From positions 4,030,001 through 4,094,000 of the forward strand of contig NZ_CP041188.1 in NCBI RefSeq assembly GCF_006517235.1: a stretch of DNA of 64,000 nucleotides, in the 5' to 3' direction. Source of the stretch: Pseudarthrobacter sp. NIBRBAC000502772 (GTDB lineage Bacteria; Actinomycetota; Actinomycetes; Actinomycetales; Micrococcaceae). Each line of letters begins with the position of its first letter. Position 1 is the first letter of the stretch. A program made the translations under genes and the position numbers. Positions 8,020 to 16,366 of the stretch are shown piece after piece. The notes beneath the pieces are model-generated. The model saw only the letters and a program-made list of their open reading frames with translations. It searched no databases and had not been told where the DNA came from.

Positions 8020-8886
8020 TCAGTTAAGCGGCCGGCCGGCAATCCGTTCCAGCCGGGCGATCCGCTCCTTCATCGGCGGGTGCGTGGCGAACAGCTTGGT
8101 CATGGCCCCGCCGCGGAACGGGTTGGCGATCATCAGGTGCGAGGTGTTGACCAGCTTCTGCTCCTGCGGCAGCGGCGCGATCCGTACGCCCTGCTCAATC
8201 TTGCGCAGGGCTGAGGCGAGCGCCAGCGGATCGCCAGTGAGCTGCGAACCGTCCTCGTCGGCGTCGTACTCGCGGGTCCGGGAGATGGCCAGCTGGATGA
8301 GCGAGGCGGCAAACGGTGCCAAAAGGGCCATCGCCAGCATGGCCAGCGGGTTGGAGTTGCGCCGGTCGCCGCCGAAGAACAGCAGCATCTGGCCCACGGA
8401 CGTGATGACGCCGGCCACCGCGGCTGCCACCGAGGACGTGAGGATGTCCCGGTTGTACACGTGCATCAGCTCGTGGCCCAGGACCCCGCGCAGCTCGCGG
8501 GTATCCAGCAGCTGCAGGATCCCTTCGGTGCAGCACACGGCGGCGTTTTTGGGATTCCGGCCGGTGGCGAACGCGTTCGGGTTCATGGTGGGTGATAGGT
8601 AGATGCGGGGCATCGGCTGGTTGGCCCGGACGGAGAGCTCCCGGACAATCTGGTAGAGCTGTGGCGCCTGGGCCTCCGTGACGGGGTAGGCCTGCATGGA
8701 ACGGATGGCGATCTTGTCGCTGTTCCAGTAGCCGTACGCGGTGGTGGCCACGCCGATCAGGGCCATGATCCAGATGGGGGCTGAACTGCGGGTATTGATC
8801 CCGATCAGTCCGCCCAGGCCCAGGAGCACCGCCCACAGGACGCCGAAGAGCGCCGCAGTTTTCAGGCCGTTGTAATGCTTGTGCAC
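8020..8886 (-). CDS. htpX: Membrane zinc metalloprotease HtpX
   Basis: A 288-residue M48-family integral membrane protease, the standard HtpX length. Two N-terminal hydrophobic segments (residues ~8-55) precede the catalytic zinc motif HELMH in RGVLGHELMHVYNRD, with the third zinc ligand in the ISRTREYDADEDG helix. Two more membrane segments lie between them. HtpX degrades misfolded membrane proteins. The start is the GTG at 8886, chosen because GGAGGA lies 6 nt upstream and the product then begins VHKHYNGLKT like its homologues. Upstream, three near copies of a (CCTGTCGGG)-like stretch occupy 8908-8950. Confidence 0.93.
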   Translation of the reverse strand: MHKHYNGLKTAALFGVLWAVLLGLGGLIGINTRSSAPIWIMALIGVATTAYGYWNSDKIAIRSMQAYPVTEAQAPQLYQIVRELSVRANQPMPRIYLSPTMNPNAFATGRNPKNAAVCCTEGILQLLDTRELRGVLGHELMHVYNRDILTSSVAAAVAGVITSVGQMLLFFGGDRRNSNPLAMLAMALLAPFAASLIQLAISRTREYDADEDGSQLTGDPLALASALRKIEQGVRIAPLPQEQKLVNTSHLMIANPFRGGAMTKLFATHPPMKERIARLERIAGRPLN

Positions 8887-8962
8887 GTCCACTCCTCCAC
8901 GTCGCCCTGACAAAGTTGCCCCGACAGGTTGCCTCGACAGGTTGCCCCAACAAGGCATGGCC

Positions 8963-10234
8963 CTAAGGCACGGGGTCGCGGGCATCGTACTGCCGGAAGC
9001 CCGGCTGCAGCAGTGCCGCCAGCCAGGCCACCGCGATGCACAGAACCCCGCCCAGAAGCAGGACCCAGCCCTCACTGAGAATCTTAGTCCCGCCGCCTGC
9101 CAGCAGGTCACCCACGCGCGGCCCACCGGCCACCACCACGATGAAGACCCCCTGGAGCCGGCCGCGCAGGTGGTCCGGCGCAGCGGCCTGCAGGATGGTG
9201 TTGCGGAAGACGGCACTGATGGAGTCTGCGATTCCGGCCAGGGCGCAGCACAAAGCCGCCGGGACCAGCCAAACGGTGGCCCCGCCGTCGTCCGTCCGTC
9301 CTGCCAGGAGCACCACCACACCGAATCCGGCAATCGAGGCGCCCCAGCCCATCACCGACCACACCACGGCACTCCCCTGCCACCGGACATGGCCGAGCGG
9401 CCCGGAAAACAGGCCGGCCAGGAACGCGCCCACCGCGCTGGAGGCCAGCAGGATGCCCACCGTGGTTTCGCCGCCGCCGATCATCAGCGCACCGATGGCC
9501 GGCATCAGCGCACGCGGCTGGGCGAGGATCATGGCCACGAGGTCGATGATGAAGGTCATCCGCAGGTTGGGCCGGGTGCCCAGGAACCGGAACCCCTCGA
9601 CGACAGACCGGATCCCGGCCCGCCCGGCGCTTCCCGACGGCGGCATGGACGGGAGCCTGAAGACCGCCCAGAGCACAAACGCGAAGCTGATGAAGTCGAT
9701 GGTATAGGTCCAGCCGAAGCCCACCCACGCCACCAGCACCCCCGCCAGCAGAGGTCCCACCGTCAACGCCAGCCCGAACGACATCATGCTGAGCGCGTTG
9801 GCCGCGGGAAGCAGTTCCTTGCGGATAAGCGTGGGGATGATGGCACTGCGGGCCGGCTGGTTGATGGCCTGGGCACCGCTTTGGAGCGCCACCAGGAGAT
9901 AGAGAATCCAGACGTTTCCCAGCTGCAGCCAGGACTGCAGCGCGATCAGGCCGGTAGTCAGCCACAGGACGGAGGTTGCCAGGAGCGCCACCGTGCGGCG
10001 GTTGTGGGAGTCGGCGATGGAGCCGCCCAGCAGGCCGCCGAACACCAGCGGCACCAGCGCAAACACACCCAGCAGTCCCACATAGAAACTGTCCTGCGTG
10101 AGCCGGTATACCTCCAGGCTCACGGCCACCAGCGTGAGCTGGCTCCCCACGGCCGAGACGGCGGAACCCAGCCAGAGCCGGCGGAAGGCCGGGCTCTCCC
10201 GGAGCGGTGTGATATCGGCCAGCAGTTTCCCCAC
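8963..10234 (-). CDS. MFS efflux transporter (EntS-like family)
   Basis: A 423-residue transporter with about 12 predicted helices. The N-terminal PLRESPAFRRLWLGSAVSAVGSQ and the loop GGSIADSHNRRTVAL (MFS motif A-like) place it in the EntS/DHA3 group. Members export siderophores such as enterobactin or drugs. No siderophore genes are adjacent, so the substrate is open. GTG start at 10234; TAGGGT ends 6 nt upstream, consistent with a leaderless mRNA. Divergent from the next gene. Confidence 0.85.
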   Translation of the reverse strand: MGKLLADITPLRESPAFRRLWLGSAVSAVGSQLTLVAVSLEVYRLTQDSFYVGLLGVFALVPLVFGGLLGGSIADSHNRRTVALLATSVLWLTTGLIALQSWLQLGNVWILYLLVALQSGAQAINQPARSAIIPTLIRKELLPAANALSMMSFGLALTVGPLLAGVLVAWVGFGWTYTIDFISFAFVLWAVFRLPSMPPSGSAGRAGIRSVVEGFRFLGTRPNLRMTFIIDLVAMILAQPRALMPAIGALMIGGGETTVGILLASSAVGAFLAGLFSGPLGHVRWQGSAVVWSVMGWGASIAGFGVVVLLAGRTDDGGATVWLVPAALCCALAGIADSISAVFRNTILQAAAPDHLRGRLQGVFIVVVAGGPRVGDLLAGGGTKILSEGWVLLLGGVLCIAVAWLAALLQPGFRQYDARDPVP

Positions 10235-10312
10235 CCTGCAACCCTAATAGCGCATCAGTGTCCTGTTCTGTCACACGCTTGGTATCCTCAGGCGGGGGAA
10301 AGGAGTCGGCAG

Positions 10313-11077
10313 ATGCATATGTCCAGGCGGCTGCTTTTTGCCTCGGCTTGCTGGGAGGTTGCCCGGCCCCGGACCGCCCTGAACGCCGGCCATCTCCTGA
10401 TCAGGCTCACGAATCCGGCCATGGCGTTCGATCTCCGCTCCGCCACCGACTGGCTGCACTGCCACAACACCGCCCGGCAGGCCCTCGCCGAAGTTCTGGG
10501 GGCCGGCCGCTGCACCGTTATGTTTGCGCACCAGTGGCACCCCATCGGAGCGGCCATCGGCGAACCGGAAGCGGAATCCTCCACGCCCACGTTCCACGTC
10601 TTCGGGCGCTGGGACGCCGAGCCGGTCACGCCCGGCGAACAGCTGCGCCTGCCCGTTCAGCGCCGCGTGCCGGCCGCAGCGGAAGAACTTAGCGAGTACG
10701 ACGGCGGCCTCCGCACCGCCCTGCGCCGGCTGGCTGTTGCGCGCCCGGCGGAGCCCGTCCCGCCAGTGGAAGGCACCCTCCCGGAACTCACTGCCAGGAC
10801 TCCGAATTTCAAGGCCGGCGCGCACCACACGGTGCTCGCGCCGGCGTTGCCGCCGGCGCCGGGCCGTCCCGGCCTGACACCCGGCCACCTGCTGGCGCTG
10901 GCCGCCGCCGTCGAGGGCCTGGCAGCCCGCCCCGGCGTGACCGGGCTGAGCTGCGTGGTGCCGGAACCCGGACCCGGCGGCCTGGAAGTCCATGCCATGG
11001 GCCGCTCGGCAGGAGAATCCCGCAACCCCATGCAGGAATTCCTGGACCTGCCGAAGGTAAGCCAAGCCTTATTGTGA
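10313..11077 (+). CDS. Hypothetical protein (254 aa)
   Basis: AAAGGAG sits 7 nt upstream of the ATG at 10313. The protein is soluble, with no signal peptide and no recognisable domain. A Pro/Ala-rich C-terminal half (PALPPAPGRPGLTPGHLLAL) follows an N-terminal part with SATDWLHCHNTARQALAEVL. I cannot assign a family. It ends at 11077, 30 nt before the fur gene, and its stop codon lies inside the putative Fur operator. Codon use resembles the neighbours. Function unknown. Confidence 0.6.
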   Translation: MHMSRRLLFASACWEVARPRTALNAGHLLIRLTNPAMAFDLRSATDWLHCHNTARQALAEVLGAGRCTVMFAHQWHPIGAAIGEPEAESSTPTFHVFGRWDAEPVTPGEQLRLPVQRRVPAAAEELSEYDGGLRTALRRLAVARPAEPVPPVEGTLPELTARTPNFKAGAHHTVLAPALPPAPGRPGLTPGHLLALAAAVEGLAARPGVTGLSCVVPEPGPGGLEVHAMGRSAGESRNPMQEFLDLPKVSQALL

Positions 11078-11091
11078 TCGACTCATAATAA
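11069..11091 (+). promoter_or_regulatory. Putative Fur/PerR-type operator upstream of furA-katA
   Basis: TTATTGTGA at 11069-11077 and TCATAATAA at 11083-11091 form a 9-5-9 inverted repeat (8 of 9 positions match), 17 nt before the ATG of the Fur-family gene. The AT-rich palindrome stands out in a GC-rich region and would allow autoregulation. Confidence 0.55.
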
Positions 11092-11107
11092 GTGCTTCAA
11101 TAGAAGC

Positions 11108-11590
11108 ATGACGGAACACTTTGGCGGCCACGATGCATGGGCTGCCGCCCTGCGTGCCCACGGCCGCCGGGTGACCAAACAGCGGCTCGCCGTGCTGACC
11201 GCCGTCGAACACCATCCGCACTCCCCCGCGGAGAGCATCCTGGCCGCCGCGCGCACCGAACTTCCGGAGCTGACCGCGCAATCGGTATACGTGGTCCTCG
11301 GCGACCTGACCGATCTGCACATGCTGCGCCGCTTCGAGCCGCCGCATTCCCCCGCCCTGTACGAGACCCGCGTCGGTGACAACCACCACCACGCCATCTG
11401 CATCAGCTGCGGCCGCGTGGAGGACGTCGAATGCGCCGTCGGGCACGCGCCCTGCCTCACGCCGCACTGGGATGAGAACTCCAAGCCGATGACCATCCAG
11501 ATCGCCGATGTGATGTACCAGGGCATCTGCCAGGACTGCCAGGCGTCCCAAAAACTTCCTTCTAGTACGTCCCAAGTAATCGAGAAATAG
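11108..11590 (+). CDS. furA: Fur-family transcriptional regulator (FurA/PerR-like)
   Basis: A 160-residue metalloregulator. The winged helix is at residues ~10-80 (RRVTKQRLAVLTAVEHHPHS...AQSVYVVLGDL) and the metal region is DNHHHAICISCGRVEDVEC, with a second Cys pair GICQDCQAS. In actinobacteria FurA is usually encoded just upstream of a catalase and represses both, acting as a peroxide sensor. Here the catalase ATG is 8 nt after the stop codon. A peroxide (PerR) role is inferred from this linkage; iron sensing cannot be excluded. Confidence 0.88.
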   Translation: MTEHFGGHDAWAAALRAHGRRVTKQRLAVLTAVEHHPHSPAESILAAARTELPELTAQSVYVVLGDLTDLHMLRRFEPPHSPALYETRVGDNHHHAICISCGRVEDVECAVGHAPCLTPHWDENSKPMTIQIADVMYQGICQDCQASQKLPSSTSQVIEK

Positions 11591-11597
11591 GAGAAAA

Positions 11598-13085
11598 ATG
11601 ACTGCGAACATCTCTACAACCCAGTCCGGCGCGCCCGTCACTTCCGACGCGCACGCACAGTCCGTCGGCGCCGACGGCGCCATCATCCTCACGGATCACT
11701 ACCTGATCGAAAAGCTCGCCCAGTTCAACCGCGAGCGCGTGCCGGAGCGCGTAGTGCACGCCAAGGGCGGCGGCGCGTTCGGTACGTTCAAGGCCACCTC
11801 GGACATCTCCAAGTACACGAAGGCCGCGTTCCTGCAGCCCGGTGTTGAGACCGAGATGCTGATCCGTTTCTCCTCCGTCGCCGGCGAAGCAGGCTCCCCG
11901 GACACCTGGCGCGACCCCCGCGGTTTTGCCGTCAAGTTCTACACCTCCGAGGGCAACTACGACCTCGTGGGCAACAACACCCCCGTCTTCTTCATCCGCG
12001 ACGGCATCAAGTTCCCGGACTTCATCCACTCCCAGAAGCGCCTCCCGGGCACGCACCTGCGCGATGCGGACATGCAGTGGGACTTCTGGACCCTGTCCCC
12101 GGAATCCGCACACCAGGTGACCTGGCTTATGGGTGACCGTGGCCTGCCGGCGTCCTGGCGTGAAATGCAGGGCTACGGCTCGCACACCTACCAGTGGATC
12201 AATGCCGAGGGCGAGCGCTTCTGGGTCAAGTACCACTTCAAGTCCAACCAGGGCGTCAAGACCATCTCCGGTGACCAGGCTGAAGAGCTGGCCGGCTCGG
12301 ACGCGGACTTCTACATCCGCGACCTGCAGGACAACATCGCCGAGGGCAACTTCCCGTCCTGGGAACTGCACGTCCAGGTCATGCCGTACGAAGACGCCAA
12401 GGGCTACCGCTTCAACCCGTTCGACCTCACCAAGGTGTGGCCGCACTCGGACTACCCGCTGATCCACGTGGGCACCATGGAGCTGAACAAGAACCCGGAG
12501 AACTACTTCGCGCAGATCGAGCAGGCCACCTTCGCGCCGTCGAACTTCGTGCCGGGCATCGCCGCCTCCCCGGACAAGATGCTGCAGGCCCGCATCTTCT
12601 CCTACGCCGACGCACACCGCTACCGCGTGGGCACCAACCACGCGCAGATCCCGGTGAACCAGCCGAAGAACCAGGTCAACAACTACAGCCAGGACGGCGC
12701 CGGGCGTTACCACTTCAACGCCCCGTCCGTACCTGTTTACGCCCCCAACTCCTTCAACGGCCCTGCAGCCGTTGAGCCGGCTTCCCCGGCCGGCGGCTGG
12801 GAGAACGACGGCGAGCTCACGCTCTCCGCGCACTCCCTGCACGCCGAGGACGGCGACTTCGGCCAGGCCGGCACCCTGTACCGCGAGGTGTTCGACGACG
12901 GCGCCAAGGCCCGTCTGCTGGACACCATCACCGGTGCGGTGGGCGGCGTGAAGAACGCCGAGATCAAGGAACGCGCCATCCAGTACTGGACCAACGTGGA
13001 CGCCGAACTCGGCGCCAAGCTGCGCGCCAACCTGGGTGCGGGCTCCACTGACTCCGACGCCGAGGCTGCCAACAAGATCGGCTAG
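11598..13085 (+). CDS. katA: Monofunctional haem catalase
   Basis: A 495-residue small-subunit clade catalase. Present are the distal-haem His motif (ERVVHAKGGGAFGTF), the conserved block GFAVKFYTSEGNYDLVGNN, the proximal Tyr region (RIFSYADAHRYRVG) and the NADPH/clade-typical NHAQIPVN. It dismutates hydrogen peroxide in the cytoplasm. AGGAGAAAA precedes the ATG. It is co-transcribed with the Fur-family gene just upstream. Confidence 0.96.
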   Translation: MTANISTTQSGAPVTSDAHAQSVGADGAIILTDHYLIEKLAQFNRERVPERVVHAKGGGAFGTFKATSDISKYTKAAFLQPGVETEMLIRFSSVAGEAGSPDTWRDPRGFAVKFYTSEGNYDLVGNNTPVFFIRDGIKFPDFIHSQKRLPGTHLRDADMQWDFWTLSPESAHQVTWLMGDRGLPASWREMQGYGSHTYQWINAEGERFWVKYHFKSNQGVKTISGDQAEELAGSDADFYIRDLQDNIAEGNFPSWELHVQVMPYEDAKGYRFNPFDLTKVWPHSDYPLIHVGTMELNKNPENYFAQIEQATFAPSNFVPGIAASPDKMLQARIFSYADAHRYRVGTNHAQIPVNQPKNQVNNYSQDGAGRYHFNAPSVPVYAPNSFNGPAAVEPASPAGGWENDGELTLSAHSLHAEDGDFGQAGTLYREVFDDGAKARLLDTITGAVGGVKNAEIKERAIQYWTNVDAELGAKLRANLGAGSTDSDAEAANKIG

Positions 13086-13110
13086 CCTTTCTGCCCCTGT
13101 GGTGCAACGT

Positions 13111-13141
13111 CCGCCCCGTCACGGTTTCCGTGGCGGGGCGG
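13111..13141 (+). terminator. Catalase terminator
   Basis: CCGCCCCGTCACGG at 13111-13124 pairs with 13128-13141 (one G-U) with a 3-nt loop, followed by TCTTGTTT. Confidence 0.88.
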
Positions 13142-13145
13142 TCTT

Positions 13146-13196
13146 GTTTCCACACAGCTCTAGTTTCCACACAGCTCTTGTTTCCACATAGGAGCC
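13146..13196 (+). repeat. 17-bp tandem repeat, about 2.6 copies
   Basis: GTTTCCACACAGCTCTA at 13146-13162 is repeated almost exactly at 13163-13179, and its first nine bases recur at 13180. It lies just after the catalase terminator. Function unknown. Confidence 0.9.
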
Positions 13197-13239
13197 TGCC
13201 GCTCTGGCCGGGCTGCCCGGTGGTCCCTAGGATCACTGC

Positions 13240-13875
13240 ATGAGTACATTCCAGGGCATCCCTGCAGGGGCATTCGCGTTCTATGCCGAACTTGAGCACA
13301 ACAACAACCGGGAGTGGTGGCTGGAGCACAAGGACAGCTACAACACGCTGGTCCGGGATCCGGTCACCGCCCTGCTGGCCGAACTGGAGCCGCGGTTCGG
13401 GCCGGGCAAGATCTTCCAGCCCAACCGGGACATCAGGTTCTCCCAGGACAAATCGCCCTACAAGACTGCCCAGGGAGCGTTCGCATCGTCTCAGGAAGGC
13501 GTGGGGTATTACGTCCAGGTGAGCGCCGACGGGCTGCTGGTGGGCGGCGGCTGCCACACCAGCACGCCGGCCCAGCTGGCCCGCTTCCGGAACTCCGTGG
13601 ATGCGTCCGGGACCGGCGAAGCGCTGCGGCACATCGTGGCAACCGTGGCTGCCGCGGGCTTTGCCGTGGAGGGCGAAAAACTCAAGACCGTGCCGCGCGG
13701 TTTCGACAAGGACCATCCCCGGGCGGAGCTGCTGAAGCACAAGTCGCTGTCCGCCGGCATCGAACTGGGCCAGCCGGAGTGGCTGGATTCGCCGGCGGCA
13801 GTGCAGGAAATCGAGGCGCTGTGGGACAAGCTGCGGCCCCTGGTGGACTGGGTGGGCCGGCATGCTGCCCCGTGA
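13240..13875 (+). CDS. DUF2461 family protein
   Basis: A 211-residue protein matching the DUF2461 (TIGR02453) family: FAFYAELEHNNNREWWLEHK near the start, then IFQPNRDIRFSQDKSPYKT and a GGGCHTSTPAQLARFR block. The family is widespread in bacteria and fungi with no established biochemical role. TAGGAT ends 6 nt before the ATG at 13240, so this mRNA is probably leaderless. Confidence 0.9.
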   Translation: MSTFQGIPAGAFAFYAELEHNNNREWWLEHKDSYNTLVRDPVTALLAELEPRFGPGKIFQPNRDIRFSQDKSPYKTAQGAFASSQEGVGYYVQVSADGLLVGGGCHTSTPAQLARFRNSVDASGTGEALRHIVATVAAAGFAVEGEKLKTVPRGFDKDHPRAELLKHKSLSAGIELGQPEWLDSPAAVQEIEALWDKLRPLVDWVGRHAAP

Positions 13876-13928
13876 CGCCGTACTTCCTGTAGATGGGATG
13901 GCTCCCTATACGTGGGATAATTGGGGGC

Positions 13929-14702
13929 ATGGAAGCTAATCCCGCAGGGGCCCGCACGCTGGAGCGCGGACTCAGCCTGCTCGACCACGTGGCTGCGGGC
14001 GCCCACCGGCTAGAAGACATCACTCAGGCCTCGGGACTCAGCCGCTCGGCGACCCACCGCATGCTGACCACACTCGTGGCGGGCCGGTACCTCAGCCAGC
14101 AGCCGGACCACAGTTACCATCTGGGCATCAAACTGCTGGAGCTCGGCACCAAAGCGGAGGCAAAGATCAGCCTTCCCGACACCGTGCAGACCATCCTCGC
14201 CGGGATCGCCAAGACCACGCAGGACACCACGCACCTGGGCATCCTCAGCGGCGACGATGTCCTGTACCTGGCCAAGGCCCGCGGCCATCGCGGCATTGAA
14301 ATGGCGTCCCGCCCCGGGGCACGGCTGCGGGCGCAGAACACCGCCATGGGCAAGGCCCTGCTGGCAGCCCAGTATGGAAATGACGAGGCCGTCCGCGCCT
14401 TCGATACGGCGGCGATCGCCACACCCCGCTCCATCCAGGATGTTGACGCGTTCCGGGCGGTGCTGGATCAAGCCCGGGCGGACGGCTACGCGCTGGATGA
14501 CCAGGAGAACGAACTCGGCATCACCTGTGTTGCCATCGCCATCCCGGACCTGCTCGGCAGGGTCGCGGCCGCTGTCTCCATCTCAGCCCCCAGCGTCCAC
14601 ATGACGCCGGAACGGATTCAATCACTCGTGGCGCTGCTCCAGGACGTGCAGCCTGAGCTCAGCCGCTGCCTGCCGCCAGGATTTGAAAGGGCCTGGGTCT
14701 AG
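13929..14702 (+). CDS. IclR-family transcriptional regulator
   Basis: A 257-residue regulator with an N-terminal winged helix (residues ~5-65; LEDITQASGLSRSATHRMLT) and a C-terminal IclR ligand-binding domain (QDTTHLGILSGDDVLYLAKA...NELGITCVAIAIPDLLG). It is convergent with the sugar-acid operon that ends at 14754, so it is the likely regulator of that operon. I prefer the ATG at 13929 over 13893 because GATAAT ends 7 nt upstream and the product then starts like its homologues. The upstream region GGGATGGCTCCCTATACG contains GGGA/TCCC half-sites resembling those in the operon promoter. Confidence 0.88.
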   Translation: MEANPAGARTLERGLSLLDHVAAGAHRLEDITQASGLSRSATHRMLTTLVAGRYLSQQPDHSYHLGIKLLELGTKAEAKISLPDTVQTILAGIAKTTQDTTHLGILSGDDVLYLAKARGHRGIEMASRPGARLRAQNTAMGKALLAAQYGNDEAVRAFDTAAIATPRSIQDVDAFRAVLDQARADGYALDDQENELGITCVAIAIPDLLGRVAAAVSISAPSVHMTPERIQSLVALLQDVQPELSRCLPPGFERAWV

Positions 14703-14753
14703 ACGACCACGCGCCGATCCAGGCCCTTTCCCGCCGGCCCCTTTACAGGATGC

Positions 14754-15704
14754 TCAGCGTGCCACCGGTTCCGTGGCGTCCAGCATGGCCAGCTCGTGCC
14801 GGCGCGGCATGCCTTCCCAGTCGCCGGGCACCAGGCAGGCAAAGGCTCCCGTGCGGACCGCTGTCAGCAGCCGCTCCTGCACCGAGGCCCCGGCCAGCAG
14901 GTCCGAGATGTAGCCGGCCACAAAGGCGTCGCCGGCCCCCACGGTGTCGATGGCGTTGACCCGGACGGCGTCCTGCACGTATTCCACCCCGTCGATCACG
15001 GCGGCACAGCCTGCAGACCCCCGTTTGATGACAGCCTGGCCCGGCCCGAGGGCGGCGACCCGGCGGGCCAGCTCCAGCGAATCATCCGATTTTCCTACCG
15101 CGATGGCGGCTTCGTCGTCCCCGGCGAACACGACGTCCGCCTGGGCAATGAAGTTCCGGAAAACGTCACGGGCGTCGTCGGCGGACCACAGCGCGGCGCG
15201 GTAGTTGAGGTCGAACGAGACCAGGACGCCTGCTTCACGGGCAACGTCCAGCGCATATTGCGCCGCCCGCGCTGCCTCCGCCGAAAGTGCGGGCGTGATG
15301 CCCGTGAGGTGCAGCAGCCGGGCGTTGGCAATCCGCTCGGCCGGGATGTTCTCCGGAGACAGCCGGGAGCCGGCGCTGCCGGCCCGGTAGTACCAGACCT
15401 TGAGCTGGTCCATGGTGCGCCGCTCTTTGATCATGAGGCCGGTGGGCGCCGACTCGTCACGCAGCGGGTCAACCACGATGCCCTCGGCCGCGAGCTCACG
15501 CAGGACGAGTTCACCGAGGCTGTCGTTGCCGACGCGTCCCACCCAGGTCACCGAGGTGCCCAGGCGCCGCAGCGCGATGGCAAAGTTGCTCTCGGAGCCG
15601 CCCATGCCCAGGCTGAGCGAGGACACCTGGGCCAGCGGGCCGGGCGTCTCGGCCTTCATCAGGCCCATCGTTTCGCCGAGGGTCACGACGTCGGTAAAGG
15701 TCAC
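14754..15704 (-). CDS. kdgK: 2-Keto-3-deoxygluconate kinase (PfkB family)
   Basis: A 316-residue ribokinase-family sugar kinase. The N-terminal GGSESNFAIALRRLG and the C-terminal PfkB signature DTVGAGDAFVAGYI with catalytic Asp near residue 255 are intact. In this operon, next to KDPG aldolase and KduD, it should phosphorylate 2-keto-3-deoxygluconate to KDPG. Its start overlaps the stop of the aldolase gene by 4 nt. A PfkB kinase for another hexose is possible on sequence alone; the context makes KDG kinase the best call. Confidence 0.85.
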   Translation of the reverse strand: MTFTDVVTLGETMGLMKAETPGPLAQVSSLSLGMGGSESNFAIALRRLGTSVTWVGRVGNDSLGELVLRELAAEGIVVDPLRDESAPTGLMIKERRTMDQLKVWYYRAGSAGSRLSPENIPAERIANARLLHLTGITPALSAEAARAAQYALDVAREAGVLVSFDLNYRAALWSADDARDVFRNFIAQADVVFAGDDEAAIAVGKSDDSLELARRVAALGPGQAVIKRGSAGCAAVIDGVEYVQDAVRVNAIDTVGAGDAFVAGYISDLLAGASVQERLLTAVRTGAFACLVPGDWEGMPRRHELAMLDATEPVAR

Positions 15705-16366
15705 CGGGCACCCCTCGCCTGGACGGCGTCCGCCACCAGAGCGCTGAGCTGCCGGGCACGGGCCGTGAGGGCAGCGAGGTCCCCGCCGGAGAACGCATCA
15801 CGGAGCAGCGGGCCGCCCAGGCTGACGGCAAGCGCCCCTGCGGCGATCCAGTCCGCGGCGTCATCGATGCCGATGCCACCGGACGGAATGACCCGCATGT
15901 CCGGGAAGGGCCCTCGCAGCTGTCCGATGTAGCTGGGGCCCACAGTGGAGGCGGGGAACAGCTTCACGGCGGTTGCCCCCGCCTGCATGCCGGACAGCAG
16001 TTCGGTGGGCGTCAGCCCGCCGGGGAACACCGGAACGCCGGCCGCAACCGCAGCGTGGATCACGTCCGTCACCATGGCGGGCGTCACCAGGTAGTCCGCG
16101 CCGCCGTCGAGCGCCTGCGCAGCCTGGTCACCGGAGGTGACGGTGCCGACGCCGATTTCCGCGTCGGCGCCGAACTGCCGTTTGATGTCCGGCAGGAGGT
16201 CGAACACACCATCGGTGCTGAGGGTCAGTTCGATGGACCGGACGCCGCCCTTGACCAGGGCGTCGATGACCGGCGCGTATTCCCGGGCATGCCGGGCGCG
16301 GAGGACGGCCACCACAGGATTGGCCTGCAGGATGGCGGAAACGGGAGGGCTCTGGAGATCGCTCAT
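15701..16366 (-). CDS. eda: KDPG/KHG aldolase
   Basis: A 221-residue class I aldolase. EIGVGTV is followed by ADYLVTPAMVTDVIHAA, and the Schiff-base lysine lies in GATAVKLFPASTVGP. It splits KDPG into pyruvate and glyceraldehyde-3-phosphate, the last step of the pathway encoded here. I start at the ATG at 16366 (MSDLQSPPV), which overlaps the stop of the upstream kduD by 4 nt; an ATG at 16378 would add four residues. A broken relative lies at 56957-57446. Confidence 0.92.
   Translation of the reverse strand: MSDLQSPPVSAILQANPVVAVLRARHAREYAPVIDALVKGGVRSIELTLSTDGVFDLLPDIKRQFGADAEIGVGTVTSGDQAAQALDGGADYLVTPAMVTDVIHAAVAAGVPVFPGGLTPTELLSGMQAGATAVKLFPASTVGPSYIGQLRGPFPDMRVIPSGGIGIDDAADWIAAGALAVSLGGPLLRDAFSGGDLAALTARARQLSALVADAVQARGAR

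Noticed and set aside
8879..10300. Long plus-strand open frame opposite htpX and the MFS gene, continuous with the gene at 10313
   Set aside because: The translation is Gln/His/Arg-rich with no domain pattern, and it lies antisense to two well-supported genes. Only the part from the ATG at 10313 has a ribosome site.
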